64,000 bases of DNA, from NCBI GenBank assembly GCA_022432975.1, contig CM039516.1, forward strand, positions 33,195,157-33,259,156, written 5' to 3'. Made by a program: the position numbers and the translations under genes. The notes beneath the pieces were generated by a model. It saw only the letters and a program-made list of their open reading frames with translations, was not told the origin of the DNA and did not search any database. Source of the stretch: Begonia masoniana (lineage: Eukaryota > Streptophyta > Magnoliopsida > Cucurbitales > Begoniaceae). Each line of letters begins with the position of its first letter. The first letter of the stretch is position 1. This document shows, piece after piece, positions 20,822 through 32,380 of the stretch.

Positions 20822-20990
20822 AAACACCTTGTTTTCAAGGTTAAAATGATGCAACACCTGTTGAAATTCTTTTTAAAACATCCAAGGGGTGTCCTCCAAA
20901 GGCAAACCTTGCCACTGCACCAAATCTGCATTTCCATGGAACCACCACACTTGTGTAGCCTCGGAATTCAAAATTGCAACCAGCTCCACC
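20822..20990 (-). pseudogene. Gypsy-D chromodomain region
   Basis: Minus-strand translation gives LVQWQGLPLEDTPW followed by FNLENKV in a shifted frame, the ending typical of plant chromoviruses, where the chromodomain guides integration to chromatin. Confidence 0.7.
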
Positions 20991-21190
20991 AACGGATGAT
21001 TATCAATAGTCCATGTTTATCACTTTGTTGCTTCATTCGATGTTGAGATTGTCTCAATGTTTCCTTCAAAGCTGATAAAACCTTATCACGAGTTTTGCAA
21101 ACTTTCTTCATCAGCTTTAGTAGTAACAGTACCAAGTTGATAAGAAGATGAAACCGGAGGTAAACGACCATAGACCGCCTCAAATGGATG
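20964..21190 (-). pseudogene. Gypsy-D integrase end, copy 1
   Basis: Minus-strand frames include EAVYGRLPPVSSYQLGTV and LSALKETLRQSQHRMKQQSD, the region after the integrase core. The same sequence is repeated at 21,615-21,838. Confidence 0.75.
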
Positions 21191-21199
21191 ACTCTATCT

Positions 21200-21425
21200 T
21201 ATTGTCATCCAACAAATTACAATGAATTTGAGTTAGTGCCATCATAGAATTTGCACGATTATTTGTAATGTTCTCCTCGCGTCTAGAAAGAGCATCAACA
21301 ACATTATTCATTCGTCCTGGATTGTACACGACTTCAAACTCATGCCCAAGTAATTTAATAAGAAAAGCTTGCTGCTTAAGAATCTTAACTCTTTCATACT
21401 TTTTTGATCAATTTTAATGAGAAAA

Positions 21426-21428
<3 letters not shown>
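21200..21428 (-). pseudogene. Gypsy-D end of RNase H
   Basis: The minus strand reads KLLGHEFEVVYNPGRMNNVV then DALSRREENITN, the end of the RNase H domain, joined almost directly to the integrase end, so the intervening part is deleted. Confidence 0.75.

Positions 21429-21505
<77 letters not shown>
21429..21505. repeat. Poly-A run of about 76 bases
   Basis: An almost pure A stretch, the longest homopolymer in the window. It lies between two copies of an LTR/integrase segment. It may be real or may mark a collapsed or chimeric join in the assembly. Confidence 0.95.
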
Positions 21506-21506
<1 letters not shown>

Positions 21507-21930
21507 ACCTTGTTTTCAAGGTTAAAATGATGCAACACCTGTTGAAATTCTTTTTAAAACATCCAAGGGGTGTCCTCCAAGCAAATATTGTCTCCATTTC
21601 TTTACAGATTCCACAATTGCAACCAGCTCCACCAACGGATGATTATCAATAGTCCATGTTTATCACTTTGTTGCTTCATTCGATGTTGAGATTGTCTCAA
21701 TGTTTCCTTCAAAGCTGATAAAACCTTATCACGAGTTTTGCAAACTTTCTTCATCAGCTTTAGTAGTAACAGTACCAAGTTGATAAGAAGATGAAACCGG
21801 AGGTAAACGACCATAGACCGCCTCAAATGGATGACTCTATCGTATATTGCAGCTCCTCAAGTCTTTTCATTTTTCTGCAACTCGGCCATTTCCTCTTGAT
21901 TACACAGAAACATTTGCATTCCCCGAAAAG
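21506..21930 (-). pseudogene. Gypsy-D duplicated tail (chromodomain end, RNase H piece, integrase end, LTR piece)
   Basis: 21,506-21,580 repeats 20,822-20,906; 21,615-21,838 repeats 20,964-21,190; 21,848-21,930 repeats 20,740-20,822. A piece at 21,590-21,640 gives ELVAIVESVKKWRQYLL (minus), an RNase H motif not found in the other copy. Confidence 0.8.
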
Positions 21931-22699
21931 TTGTATTCTCACAATTCCACACTCATACGAGATTTTGATTTTACCATCTATCAGTAAAATTGATTTTACT
22001 AAAAAATTAACTCCATATAATCACTCAACAAGTCTCAACCGTTGGGCTTGCAAATTTATGCGAATTGTAATTTTATCAGGGCCTGTAATATACAAATTAT
22101 CTCCACGTACCGTCTTTCTTTTTGGCTAATAACAGGAGATGAAAGTGGGCTGCGACTTAGTCTAATACTCCCTCTGATGCAGCAGCGGATAGAAATAAGG
22201 AGTAGGGAGAAGAGAAAGAGAGTGAGGAAGAGGAAGCCGATAGAAAGGAAGTCAGAAAAGGGAAGGAGAAGAACAGGGAACGAGATTAGAAGAGAAAGGA
22301 GAAGGAGATTCAGGGAAACTCAAACTCATTTTATCATTCAATAATCTCACCACTAATCCATTACAATGCAAGTTTAATAAGAAAAGTTCACATAGAAGCT
22401 TAAAGGCCAAGCACTAGAGCCATAAAAAATAACAGAAAACACAAAAATAACAAAAAACCATAATAATTAATTACGAATGGGAAATAACAAAATAATTAAC
22501 ATGGCTAAATCAAAGGATGTCCTCATCACCCTCCTTTGCAAAATCGCCTGAACAACTGCTGGATTTTGCTGTTGATAACAAATTGTATCATCAACAGTTG
22601 CAGATAATTGCAAAAATTGACTAATATCTTTCTTCTGCACTAGCTTCTTAATTTGATGCATCATCACAGCTCACGGTGAATTTGATAGTTCTCGACTTC
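21931..22699. other. Gypsy-D region without recognisable domain
   Basis: Between the rearranged tail and protease I see only AT-rich sequence and a purine-rich patch at 22,190-22,320, whose arginine-rich frame is a composition effect. Reverse transcriptase should lie here but does not. Confidence 0.5.
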
Positions 22700-23165
22700 C
22701 CTTTCCAGAAGAATTCCATGGTTGATTTCTTATAGTCCATAATGACTGTCCCCAATAATTATGGCCACTGGGCTCCTAAAACTAGCTCAATGCCTTGAAT
22801 TAATAAGATACAGAAATCTATAAAAAATTCTTGATCTTGAATAAGGACTTGTAAAGCTCAGCAATATGCAGCACAGGCCAGCTCATCAGCACTACCAACC
22901 ATAACCTTGAATTTCTTAGAAAGATGCATAGGAAGATTGAGTTTTTTAACAACTTTATCTCGAATGAAGTTATGAGTAGATCCGCCATCAACCAGAACTT
23001 GAATTGATTGTCTGTCTTGTGTTCCTTGAAATCTTAGTGTTCATGGACACTGTATCCCAGCTAAAGCATACAAGTTGATATCTGGAACTTCATTATCAGG
23101 TTGTTGATCGAGAACACAGTCACTATTTCCACTTTCATCTCCTTTATCCTCCTCATTACCATCAT
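22700..23165 (-). pseudogene. Gypsy-D aspartic protease
   Basis: The minus strand gives QVLVDGGSTHNFIRDKVVKK followed by LNLPMHLSKKFKVMVGSAD, i.e. the protease active-site D(G)GS and its flap region, and a WPLLGTVIMDYKK-like stretch near 22,730. Stops interrupt it. Confidence 0.75.
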
Positions 23166-23171
23166 CTAACA

Positions 23172-24180
23172 TCAAACCAAACAATTTTGCTTTACATCGA
23201 TGGTTTTTATCAAATTTCTCATCACAATTGTAACATATAACCCTTTTTCGCGACGCTCCAACATCTCAGCTGAAGTTAATCTTTTCGCAGGTATAGTCGA
23301 CGATTTCCCATTCAAAAATTTAGAGTTAAAATTAACCTTTTCAGGAACGGTCACTTTCAATTTCACCATAGATTGTATTTTCACTGGCTGAAAAGAGGCT
23401 GATTTAATCGGCATTTGCACTAGGCTCACATCCTTTAGCTTGCCCTCCATCAATTTAGCTAAATTAATAGCTTGATGTAATGACTGAGGTTGTAAAGCTC
23501 TTACTTCGCTTCTAATGTCATGACGTAAACCAGATTCAAAACAACTCTGCACCAAAGATGCAAGTACTCCCTTGTTTGATTAGCCAAAGCCTCAAACTTG
23601 TTTTGAAAATCCATGACAGTTGTTGATTGAGTAAGCTTACATAATTCTCCCTGGACATCTCTGTATTCTGAAGGGCTAAAACGAGTTACCAAATTCGTGC
23701 CAAGTTGAGAGCAAATTATTACGATAACAACCATTGAAAACATTGTAAAGCCACACCATCCATATGAAAGAGGCAATAGTTAAACGTTTCGATTCTTCTA
23801 CCTTGTGATAATCGAAAAGACATTCTTTTTTTAAAAAATCCAACCACGAGGATCTTCTCCATTAAATCTAGGACATGTAATTCGACAAAACGAAGCAACC
23901 ATCGTGTGCTATTCATAGAGCTACCTGTTGGCCGTATTCCATTATTCACCTCGTTGCCCATTGCGTTTACTGGATTACGACAACAGTGCTCTAACCGTGC
24001 CTCCATTGAAGTCAGTTTCACGTGGATATCGCACAGCACCACGCTAAGCTCTGATAATTGTTTATCATGCTCACTGATACAATCATCCATTTGTAAAACT
24101 AGTTGCAGTCTTGTACCTTTTGCCATGAACAGAGAGTTCAAGGAGAGCACCAAAATGTTGTTGTTATTCAGCAACTGCAA
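23172..24180 (-). pseudogene. Gypsy-D Gag
   Basis: Three overlapping frames. An N-terminal part (24,180-23,719) starts soon after the LTR and has a heptad-like QLSELSVVLCDIHVKLTSM region. A core part includes TRFSPSEYRDVQGELCKL and FQNKFEALANQTREYLHLWC. A C-terminal part has CFESGLRHDIRSEVRALQPQ and ends near a partial zinc knuckle (CDEKFDKNHRCKAK-like). At least two frameshifts prevent a single product. Confidence 0.8.
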
Positions 24181-24391
24181 AGAAAGGAAATGAAAAGAAA
24201 GAAAATGAATTTTTTTTCTTGAAATTCTCTGCTTGATTCATCGACTGAACTCTGTTTTATATATATTTTACAGACGTTTATTAACGTTATTTTTATTATC
24301 AATCATTCCATGTAGTCCTTAAGCCGCTAGGCTTATTCATTCCTCTTCATTTTTCAGCAGCTCAGTCATTTCCTCTTGATTACACGTAACA
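24156..24391 (-). repeat. Gypsy-D 5' LTR
   Basis: Minus strand TGTTACGTGTAATCAAGAGG to AACAACA, followed by TTTTGGTGCTCTCC at the position of the primer-binding site. A TATATATAAAA box lies at about 24,253-24,263, suitable for the LTR promoter. Confidence 0.75.
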
Positions 24392-25239
24392 CTGCCCCTT
24401 GAGAAAGAAATACAATGATCCTTTTCTTGTAAAAATCCATGATCATTCTTCTTTCTTGGTCAATGTGACCTGCTTCATGCTTCTCAATTTTCATTCTAAC
24501 AACTTCATTTAATATTGCAAAGTTAAATCCTGATTAATCTTTAAGTTAAGAATTTATTCTGTAAATTTGGACATAGTACCCTCTATTTATAGAGCATCTC
24601 CGAAAACAGTACATAAATCAACTTATAACCTGATCCGATATCCAGTTACCATATCAACTTAGGTTATAAATTACATGTAAACACCTGATAAGAGCAACAG
24701 GATCTACATAATCACATTTAAAACTAATTATTACTGTTTAACACGACAATTAATAATTAAACAATTTTAGAAATTCACTATTACAATAGAAATGGAAACT
24801 GGGAGAAGATAAGCTATCTCGCTGAAATTACCTCAAATATTAAACTAAACAAACCAAGCTGAGTTTGGGAAATCTCGAACCAACTGGCTAATGAGCAAGG
24901 TCGAGACCGACTCATTTATTGAATGAGTCGAACAAAAAACAAAACTATCAAGCTGCTTCCCCATCCGCTAATTCTTGTCTCTCCGGAGGATATACTTGTG
25001 CAGCAGTTGTGTTGGGATTTATGTGCCCAATTTTATAATATATAAATAAATTTATTAATTAATAATATGTCTGTATTTTAAATTATACTTTATAAAATTC
25101 ATTGTTTATCTATGCAAATTTTATGTTAATATGTATATTGTATATATATAGGATAAAATATAAAGAATGATAACTTATATTTGAAATGTTTTTTATCTCA
25201 TTAAAAATGTATAATCATATATTAAAAATGTATAGTCTC
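24392..25239. other. Intergenic, old repeat debris
   Basis: 24,392-24,500 resembles the 3' end of an internal retroelement region ending at a polypurine tract. From about 25,013, TGTTGGGATTTATGTGCCC looks like a copia-type LTR start, but no partner is present. No gene seen. Confidence 0.4.
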
Positions 25240-25950
25240 TAATTCAGACATTTGTCGGGGGATCGTTTGAAATCAGGAAAAGGTCGTTCGGGATTTTCAA
25301 AGATTTGTTGGGCTCTTGGCTGGGGTAGAGAAAGAGAGTCGATGATGCCAAAACTGGAAGAATTGAAAACTGGGAGGGTGAGTTTTAGAAAGTGGCGAAA
25401 GAAGAACCTTTTCTGGCCGTTGGAATCGCAGATCCACATTCTGATCAAAACCCTGATTATCTGAAGAGGAAGACGACTTTTTTTACTCATCGGAGATTCT
25501 TGTTCTGAGTGCCCTCAGCTTTGCTTGCAGTGAGCTTGTTCATAGCTGATCCCAAATCACCGCTCTCCCCTCCAGACTTTGAACTCCCCTGGAAATTCAT
25601 CACAAAACCAACCCACAATCCATAAACTCATCAAAATCAATTTTTTCAAAGGAATTCAAGTTTTTGATCCAACAATATGAAAAAACCATTTCGAAAATTC
25701 TGATAAAAAATTTAGAAAAGAAAAGAAGAGAAACTATTGCTTTATGGCACAAAGAGAGAGAGCAAGAGAGACAGGAAAAGGGTAGTTTGAAAATTTTGAA
25801 AGAATATCTGTCAAATTTAGCTGAAAAATTGACGGGAGGATTTGAATGGTAAACGTTTTATGCGATAAGGTTTGATTGAGTCAAAAATAAACGTTAGGGG
25901 CCAAATGACCACTGATCTCATACGTTGTGGGTTAAATTGAACTTTTCCTA
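25240..25950 (-). other. Possible gene-fragment-bearing Mutator-like remnant
   Basis: The right edge, read on minus, begins GGAAAAGTTCAATTTAACCC and includes TCATTTGGCCCCTAACG, similar in style to the inverted ends of the MITE at 18,449. Inside is a GC-richer stretch. A 37-codon minus frame at 25,487-25,600 (MNFQGSSKSGGESGDLGSAM...) and frames at 25,239-25,490 have exon-like composition. I could not name the source gene and found no left inverted end. Confidence 0.35.
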
Positions 25951-26573
25951 AATTTTTTTCTATGGTTTCTCTTGTTTGTTAGTTCGAAAATCGAATAATT
26001 ATTACGCAGTTTATAATCATTGTAAATTAATTATTTAATCAAGAACTAATGGTAATCAAAAATAAAAATGTAATATGAGAGACTAACGAATTATAAACTT
26101 AACTCTATTACAAATCTAAATGGATGTTTAATACATATGAAATGACTATATCAATAGACATTATTTTGAATAAATATACTTTTTTGATTTTAAGAGTGTA
26201 ACTTTAATTATCTAGTGGAATTACTTTAAAGTTAAAAATATATTAATTGATATAAAGAGTTTGTATTAACTAACGATAAATTATTAGAGCTTAAAATTAT
26301 AGGTTCGGTTCTTTCGTCACCTTCTATCATTCAAATTATTAAAAAAAATGAACAAAGAGGATTAAATAATTAACTATGAATTAAAAGTTTTATACACTCG
26401 ATAATAAGTTTTTTATTTTTCATTAGATAGAATAATTGAATATTGATTATTTAATTAATTAACAAACTTATAAAGTTTATTTTTAAAACGAATTATGACA
26501 AATCTAAGTTGATTTCATGGTGACTAAGTGTTAGTTGTGATGGTAAGTTTGTTTTTATTTATGTAACCGTGTT
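25951..26573. other. AT-rich intergenic, nothing recognised
   Basis: Very AT-rich sequence without open frames of note or recognisable repeats. Confidence 0.5.
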
Positions 26574-26887
26574 GTTTTAAATGGTAAATATCAAATTACC
26601 TACCACAAAATGAGAGTACTTGCAATTGATACTTTGAAATTTTAATTTCGTCAATTAATATTTTATAAGTTGGCTAGTTGTCAATTGACAAACTCTTTAC
26701 TCTCGTTAGAATATTAGTTAAAAAATGTATATTTTTGTGCACATTGCACGAAGAAAGTAATGATTCTTCTTCTTTGCAGACTTTTTAACAATTTTGCCAA
26801 GAGCTTCGACTGTGCCCTAAACTACAGCACATCCACTGCCTTTTTTTTCCTTCTGTTCCGTTACTTGGATTCTCCCTTGAAGTCACT

Positions 26888-27590
26888 TTGAGGTCTATGA
26901 TAATGTACAGCCCATCAATGATTGCTGCCTCAGTAGTCAACCTGTTCTATGTACTATTATGGAAAATGAGCAAAACGAAGACGGATCGATTGAGAGGAGG
27001 TAGCAATCTCTTTCTTCACCATGGAAGGGAGTCTAGAGGTATGATTTCCGCCCCACAAGTTTCTCTCTTTCCTCGTTTCAATCTTTTCAGCTCTATCCCG
27101 GGGCTTTGACGTCCCGATCGAGGTGATTTCTCTTGTTTATTTGTTTAATTTTTTTTGCTCAGTCGTCCTGCTCTGGCGAGTCTTTTGATATTCATTTCTC
27201 GCTAAGTTTGGAGATTTATGTTTTGTCCGATTGATTTGCTTATTCAATCGGAAGTGGATTTTTCTTACTTGTGATAACGAAACTCGGAAATTTCATTCCG
27301 GTTTTTCAGAATCACAGGTCATGTGAGTAAATTAGTCCCTCGTTTTCTTTTTTATATCCCGAGAAAATTTCAAGTGCTGAGATTGTTTATTGGTAATGGA
27401 CAGCGATTGTGCGAAATTGTTGGTGTGCTTCCATGCAATGACGAGGGAGAGTCGACTGCAGGTTGTGAGGAAGATGTACTCTGCTTCAGACAAAGGAGCT
27501 GTTGCTCTGCTTCCACCGGCCGAGAAATTGGTGTCTGCTCAGCTTGCTGCAAGACACGGGACGACAAAATTGACACAATCTTGCTGATTG
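26888..27590 (+). pseudogene. Captured B-type cyclin fragment (C-terminal cyclin fold)
   Basis: Two coding pieces on the + strand match plant mitotic cyclin B. The first, 26,888-26,950, gives MIMYSPSMIAASVV, the conserved C-terminal fold motif; after it the frame departs from cyclin. The second, 27,390-27,560, gives SDCAKLLVCFHAMTRESRLQ then MYSASDKGAVALLPPAEKL, the last helix and tail. About 0.4 kb between them contains intron-like sequence with candidate donor GTATGA at 27,039 and acceptor TTTTTCAG near 27,308. The cyclin box itself is absent, so no cyclin function is possible. It lies within the Pack-MULE. Confidence 0.8.
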
Positions 27591-28337
27591 TTTCTTCTTC
27601 TTTAATTTTGTGATATGAGTTTGTTCCATTTGGATGGATTGTGATCCTGATGTGAAAAATAGTGACCAATTCTGGAAATCTTTGGAAATTCCTTATTTTT
27701 TCCCTTCTTTTTATGACCCTAAAATTCAGAACATAATTGAAAAATTCATACAACAAGAATATCAAAATCTGCCAAATGCTTGAATGAGAAGAGTATTGTA
27801 GGAATGACATTAAAATCATATAATTGAGTTTCTCTATTCCAAATTGCTTCTGGTTCACAAAATCATCCCACACAATGTTGTTTTTTTTAACAGACATTCT
27901 AATGGAAGTAGGGGTGTGCAAATTACGGATCGGTTCGATTTTGGAGAGGAACCGAACCGAACCAAACCGATCACAATTCGGTTTCAGATTTGGAGTCCGA
28001 AACCGGTTGTTTTCGGTTCGGTTCCGGTTCTACAACATATTTTTAAAAATTTTAAATAATATAAAATATATTATATATATTCCAAAAAAAATATACCCAA
28101 ATAAAAAAAGAAATTTTTGTCAATATTGCATAATATCATAACAAAACGATTGAATATAGCCAAATATAAAAACAAACCGAAACATTAAGTAAGTAATATT
28201 ATCTGTTATCAAAAAAAAAATTCAAAAAATGCTGAATAATATTCGCTTCAAGCCTTCAACTATTCCACCAATATTGGAAGAATATTTTCATCTCCATTAG
28301 TTGATGTGAAATCTACAAAATATAGTTGATAAACCAA

Positions 28338-28891
28338 TTAGGTAAAATGAATTAGAAGTATGAAATGAAAAGAAAATAAAGATGTAAAACAGTATATACC
28401 TTGTTCTATTTCGTCAATATCAGTCACTAAAAGATTAAAGTTGGTAGATTGATGTTTTGCTGTCCGAATCCAACTTTTAGTGCAAATAAGTGCCTCGATA
28501 GTCTTAAGGGACAAAGAACTACGAAATGAATTGAGCACACATCCTCCATTACTAAAGGCTAACTTTGAAGCAAACTGTTAAAATGAGGATAACTATTACA
28601 TTCCTTGTCATTTTATTCAATAGTGAAAATTTCAAAGAATTCACTTTCCACCATGCTAGAATATCAATTTTATCTGAAAACTTTTCTAATCCTTCAGATA
28701 AATATTGATGAACTTCAGTTTGATTATTTGAATCGTCATACTCATTTTGATGATTAAAAAAACATCTCATACACTTTATTGTGGGTCAAATTACTACTTT
28801 GTCTCATTACGGTAGAAGTCGTTCCAACCATCATACTAGAATTATCTTCTGAAATATCAAAACTCAAATCAGATTTATAATGTAGATATAA
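28338..28891 (-). pseudogene. hAT transposase, C-terminal dimerisation region
   Basis: Minus strand 28,770-28,552 reads VHQYLSEGLEKFSDKIDIL AWWKVNSLKF with LLNKMTRNV after it, the hAT-family C-terminal domain that holds the transposase dimer together. The next piece to 28,338 gives LNSFRSSLSLKTIEALICT followed by the usual last helix. A frameshift separates the two, where the family has a short SAFS-type motif. This part continues the N-terminal part at 45,649-46,958 across the LTR insertion. Confidence 0.88.
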
Positions 28892-29520
28892 TGTAACATC
28901 CCTGACACTATATTTGACCTTTAAACTAATCCTAAAATTCACATGAAATTTAAACTTTTATTCTGTAATTTAATCGTGCATACACAAGGGGGGTTCAACC
29001 CCAATCAGCAGAAGACTATTCACGTGTGGACAATCTCATATTAAATTAAACCTTGGTATAACAGTGATAAAATAATAAAACAGAGGCTTCGGTCAACGTC
29101 TATAACAATTCGTCTCGGGTTTCGTCAAAGGAACAGTAAAGTCGACTCTTCCTATTGGGTTTCATTGAAGGAATAGTATTTTTCCTCTCGGGTTTCTTCA
29201 ATTTAAACAGTAGGGGTAGCTGATTCTCTCTATCGGGTTTGGACGAATGGTACAATGGGAGTCGACGTTATAACAGACAAGAATGGATAACAGAAACAGA
29301 AGACAGCGTGGACGACGGAGACAGAAGACAGTGTACTTTGGACGTGGATGATGACTTTCTTACAGAAACACTTAACAGAACTTTATCATCCACAGACTTA
29401 GTTAGACTTTTCGTCTACAGACCACGTGACTTCATTGTCTACGGGCTACATAAACTCATCGCCCACAGACTAACGTCAATAGACTTACTTAAACTTAACG
29501 TCCACAGACCACGTGGTTTT

Positions 29521-30638
29521 TGTTAGCTTAAATGCGTTTAAGTTTTAAGTAACTATATTTTTGATGATTATGTTTAATCTGGATAAATATGATTAACATG
29601 ATATTGGTTGACTGTTGATTAAGTTTAATAAGAAATATATAAACTGATGAGTATGAATAATATGAAATTTACGAACTGGATAATTGGTTCATTATGTTTA
29701 TTGCATTTATCTGGAAATGCCCTTTGAAAAGGGTATTATGTTTTCTGACGATTTTTGGCTAAGTGTTAATAGTTAGTCTGAATCAATCGTCCATGGTCAA
29801 GACAGAATCAATCGTTCAAAGTATCACGTGAAAGTCAGGTGACTTCAGTCAAAATCAATTGTCCATGGCCAAGACAGAATAGTAAAGACGCAGTCGTCCA
29901 CGATGAATAGTAAAGACGCAATCGTCCACGCTCAAAGGAAAGACGCTGTCTTCCAAAGTACTTGTCCACAGCATCATTGTTCGAAGTACTTGTCCACAGC
30001 TTCATCATCCAAAGTACTCAAACCGAAGCAAAGCTCAATCGTCCAAAGTCTCAATGCCAGACTTTAAAGACCGCGAGCAATAGTGACACCAGAATTCAAA
30101 CGGCTATTTTTCTGCGTACGGACTACTCACAACGGTCATATTTTTTAAAGCAGATTACAGACGCGAAGCCAAATATAGACAGAGTATAAATAGAAGAACA
30201 AAGCTTAGGAGAACAACTTTTACCGAAATTCTCTCTGAACCCTAAGACGCAAAAGCTTTATAATACTCTGTTATTTTCCCTACACCCCTCTGCTCTTAAA
30301 CTTGAGATTTATATCTTTGAGAGAGTGTAGCCATGTGCAAACTGTATTCATCTTGTAAAAGTTGTAAGGCCGTGATCGACGCCCGTGAAGTTCGATCTAG
30401 TTTTCTCTAGAGGAGAAGAAATGAATCTTCAAGGGAGAGCCTTGGACGTGGACGTAGGCAAGTTTGCCCGAACCACATTAAAAACTACGGTGTCAATTTC
30501 TCTCTATCTATTACTTTAGTTTGCTTGTTTATTTATTATAAACTTAGGGATTGCATACAAAAAGAGAAAACAATTAGGTTAAGAAATTAATTTAAAAAAG
30601 TCTAATTCACCCCCCTCTTAGACAATAACGGTTCTACA
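29521..30638 (+). repeat. Copia 5' LTR (1,118 bp)
   Basis: Starts TGTTAGC, ends TTCTACA. Two units of the GATGAATAGTAAAGACGCA repeat lie at 29,880-29,945, against about four in the 3' LTR. A TATA-like AGTATAAATAGAAGAAC stretch is at 30,182-30,198, followed by probable transcript start sequence. Confidence 0.93.
30185..30194 (+). promoter_or_regulatory. TATA box of copia 5' LTR
   Basis: TATAAATAG lies in a GC-poor LTR at a position suited to the U3/R boundary. The 3' LTR equivalent is altered (TATACATAG near 42,836). Confidence 0.6.
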
Positions 30639-30640
30639 AT

Positions 30641-30652
30641 TGGTATCAGAGC
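30641..30652 (+). promoter_or_regulatory. Copia primer-binding site (initiator Met tRNA)
   Basis: TGGTATCAGAGC, a perfect match to the usual initiator-methionine tRNA site, lies two bases after the 5' LTR. Confidence 0.93.
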
Positions 30653-30709
30653 GAGGTTGTTAAATATTGTCATATTTGTGAATTAGAAATATTCTGTGCT
30701 ACAGTTAAA

Positions 30710-30749
30710 ATGACATTCAACACTAACACAGCACACGTAGAAAACCAAT
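30710..30749 (+). pseudogene. Copia Gag, first codons
   Basis: MTFNTNTAHVENQ, interrupted by the solo LTR at 30,750. The frame resumes at 32,381. Confidence 0.8.
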
Positions 30750-32375
30750 TGATAAGTGTGTATTTTACACACTTATTTATACTCGTTAAACTTGATTCGA
30801 GAAGTTATTCTAATTGTTTGATGGAATTTGACGAGTTTTGTGTGAGTATGCAGCAAACTTTATTGAAAAACAGGAACGAAGAAAACAAATAAACAGAAGC
30901 TGAAAATAAGTAGAAGACAGAAGACAAGCTAGCCACAATCTCTTGCAATCATTGCTGAAGACCACTGATTTTGAAAAGAAGAAGAAGCAATCGATCTCTT
31001 GGAAGGCTCAGCGATCAATCTCTCCATAACCTTGCAGCGATCGGTCTCCATTCAAATGAAAGAAGCCAGCGATCGATCTCTGTCCATTGATCGCTACACA
31101 TGAATCAGCAAGAAGGCAGAGATTGAAGAATTAAAAGATGCAGCGATTGATCTCTATACATGCTAGAGATCGATCACTAAACTTACAAAAAAACACATGC
31201 TCGCAAATAAAGGAGATGCAGCGATCGATCTCTAAACATTGCAGAGATCGATCGCCGAACATGAAGAGAAAGAAGAAAAAGCGATCGACATTCAGCGACT
31301 GAGCGCTTGCAATTTTGAGGGCATACCATATCAGCGATCGATTTCCATCCATATAAGGAAAGCCAGAGATCGATCGCCTATCAATTTACAAATTTGGAAG
31401 GATACTTTGTTTTAATCCGAGCCGTTCACCTGAAGACAGATTTAATCTCAACCGTTGATCGAGTTAAAATACAACATTAAAAACCTAACGAGGCAGTGTT
31501 TTTAGGAGATCCTGGAGTCGGCAGAGAACAATTAGGCGGCGACTGAGAGCAATTCAGAGGCGATTTTCGTCGGCGATCAGGATATTTTCAATTTTCTTTT
31601 CTTTTTCCTTTCACTGTTTAATTATGCAACTATTTAGTATTATTGTTGTTTATTTTTCTAGTATGAACTAATCTTCCCGTTCTAGGGTTTCGATGTAGCT
31701 TTACTATGATTGTTTATTTTTCTTGATTCAAGTATTTAATTTTCTGTTCTTTATCTGTGTTGAGTAATCTATTCTGAACGTAATACTTAGGTTTGCTTGA
31801 TCACCAAAACTAAGTACTTTAGGGTTGATTCGGGATGCGAGAGCGGAGAATTTAACCGTGCACTGAATAGTTTGCCTTAAAAAGGACCCTAGACTAGAGA
31901 TAGTTAGGGCGTTTGAGTGGTATTATAATTTCTTGATCCTAATGTATTCAATTAATTCTCAGGATTAGAGACCGAGAGGTGATAATTCGTTAATTGAATA
32001 AGTTTGTTTTTGCTCGAGAGAGATTAATAAATATTTTCGTGAAATTGCCATCAACACGACGGAATAGAATTTAATTACTTGAATTAGGTTTAATAAATAG
32101 GATTAGTTAAGTGAAATCGGAACTCTGGATTTTCTCATCATATAATCTTACTCTTTTATATTTATTTCTATTATTTAAATTGTTAAATTTATTTTATTTG
32201 AATTATTTTAATTTAAAATCTTAAATCATCAACTTATTATTTCTTTTCAAATTAAACTGAAATTTACACATTCAATATTTAACATATTTATTCCTCGTGG
32301 GATCGACACTCGTACTTACACACACTTTATTACTTTTGCGACACGTGCACTTGCGTATCACGATTTTTCGCAACA
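30750..32375. mobile_element. Solo LTR inside copia gag, TSD CCAAT
   Basis: 1,626 bp, TGATAAGTGTGTATTTTACA at the start and ATTTTTCGCAACA at the end, with CCAAT at 30,745-30,749 and 32,376-32,380. It contains repeated GCGATCGATCTC motifs (31,020-31,380) but no coding domain. The sequence GTGGGATCGACACTCGTACTTA near its end resembles Ty3/gypsy LTRs of the Athila/Tat group, a tentative assignment. Confidence 0.88.
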
Positions 32376-32380
32376 CCAAT

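Larger units (their letters stand above)
20676..24391 (-). mobile_element. Gypsy-D: rearranged chromovirus
   Basis: A 236-bp 5' LTR at 24,156-24,391, gag at 23,172-24,180, protease at 22,700-23,160, and then a scrambled 3' half with RNase H end, integrase end, chromodomain and a 3' LTR piece, parts of it present twice around a poly-A run. Reverse transcriptase is missing. A polypurine-like CAAGGGGCAG (minus) lies outside the 24,391 LTR end, so this LTR may also have been the 3' LTR of a lost neighbouring copy. Confidence 0.75.

Noticed and set aside
21308..21597. Poly-phenylalanine or poly-lysine frames
   Set aside because: Translation of a 76-bp homopolymer; the real content is a chromovirus remnant.
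26888..27613. A functional cyclin gene
   Set aside because: Only two short C-terminal pieces with no cyclin box, inside inverted transposon ends.
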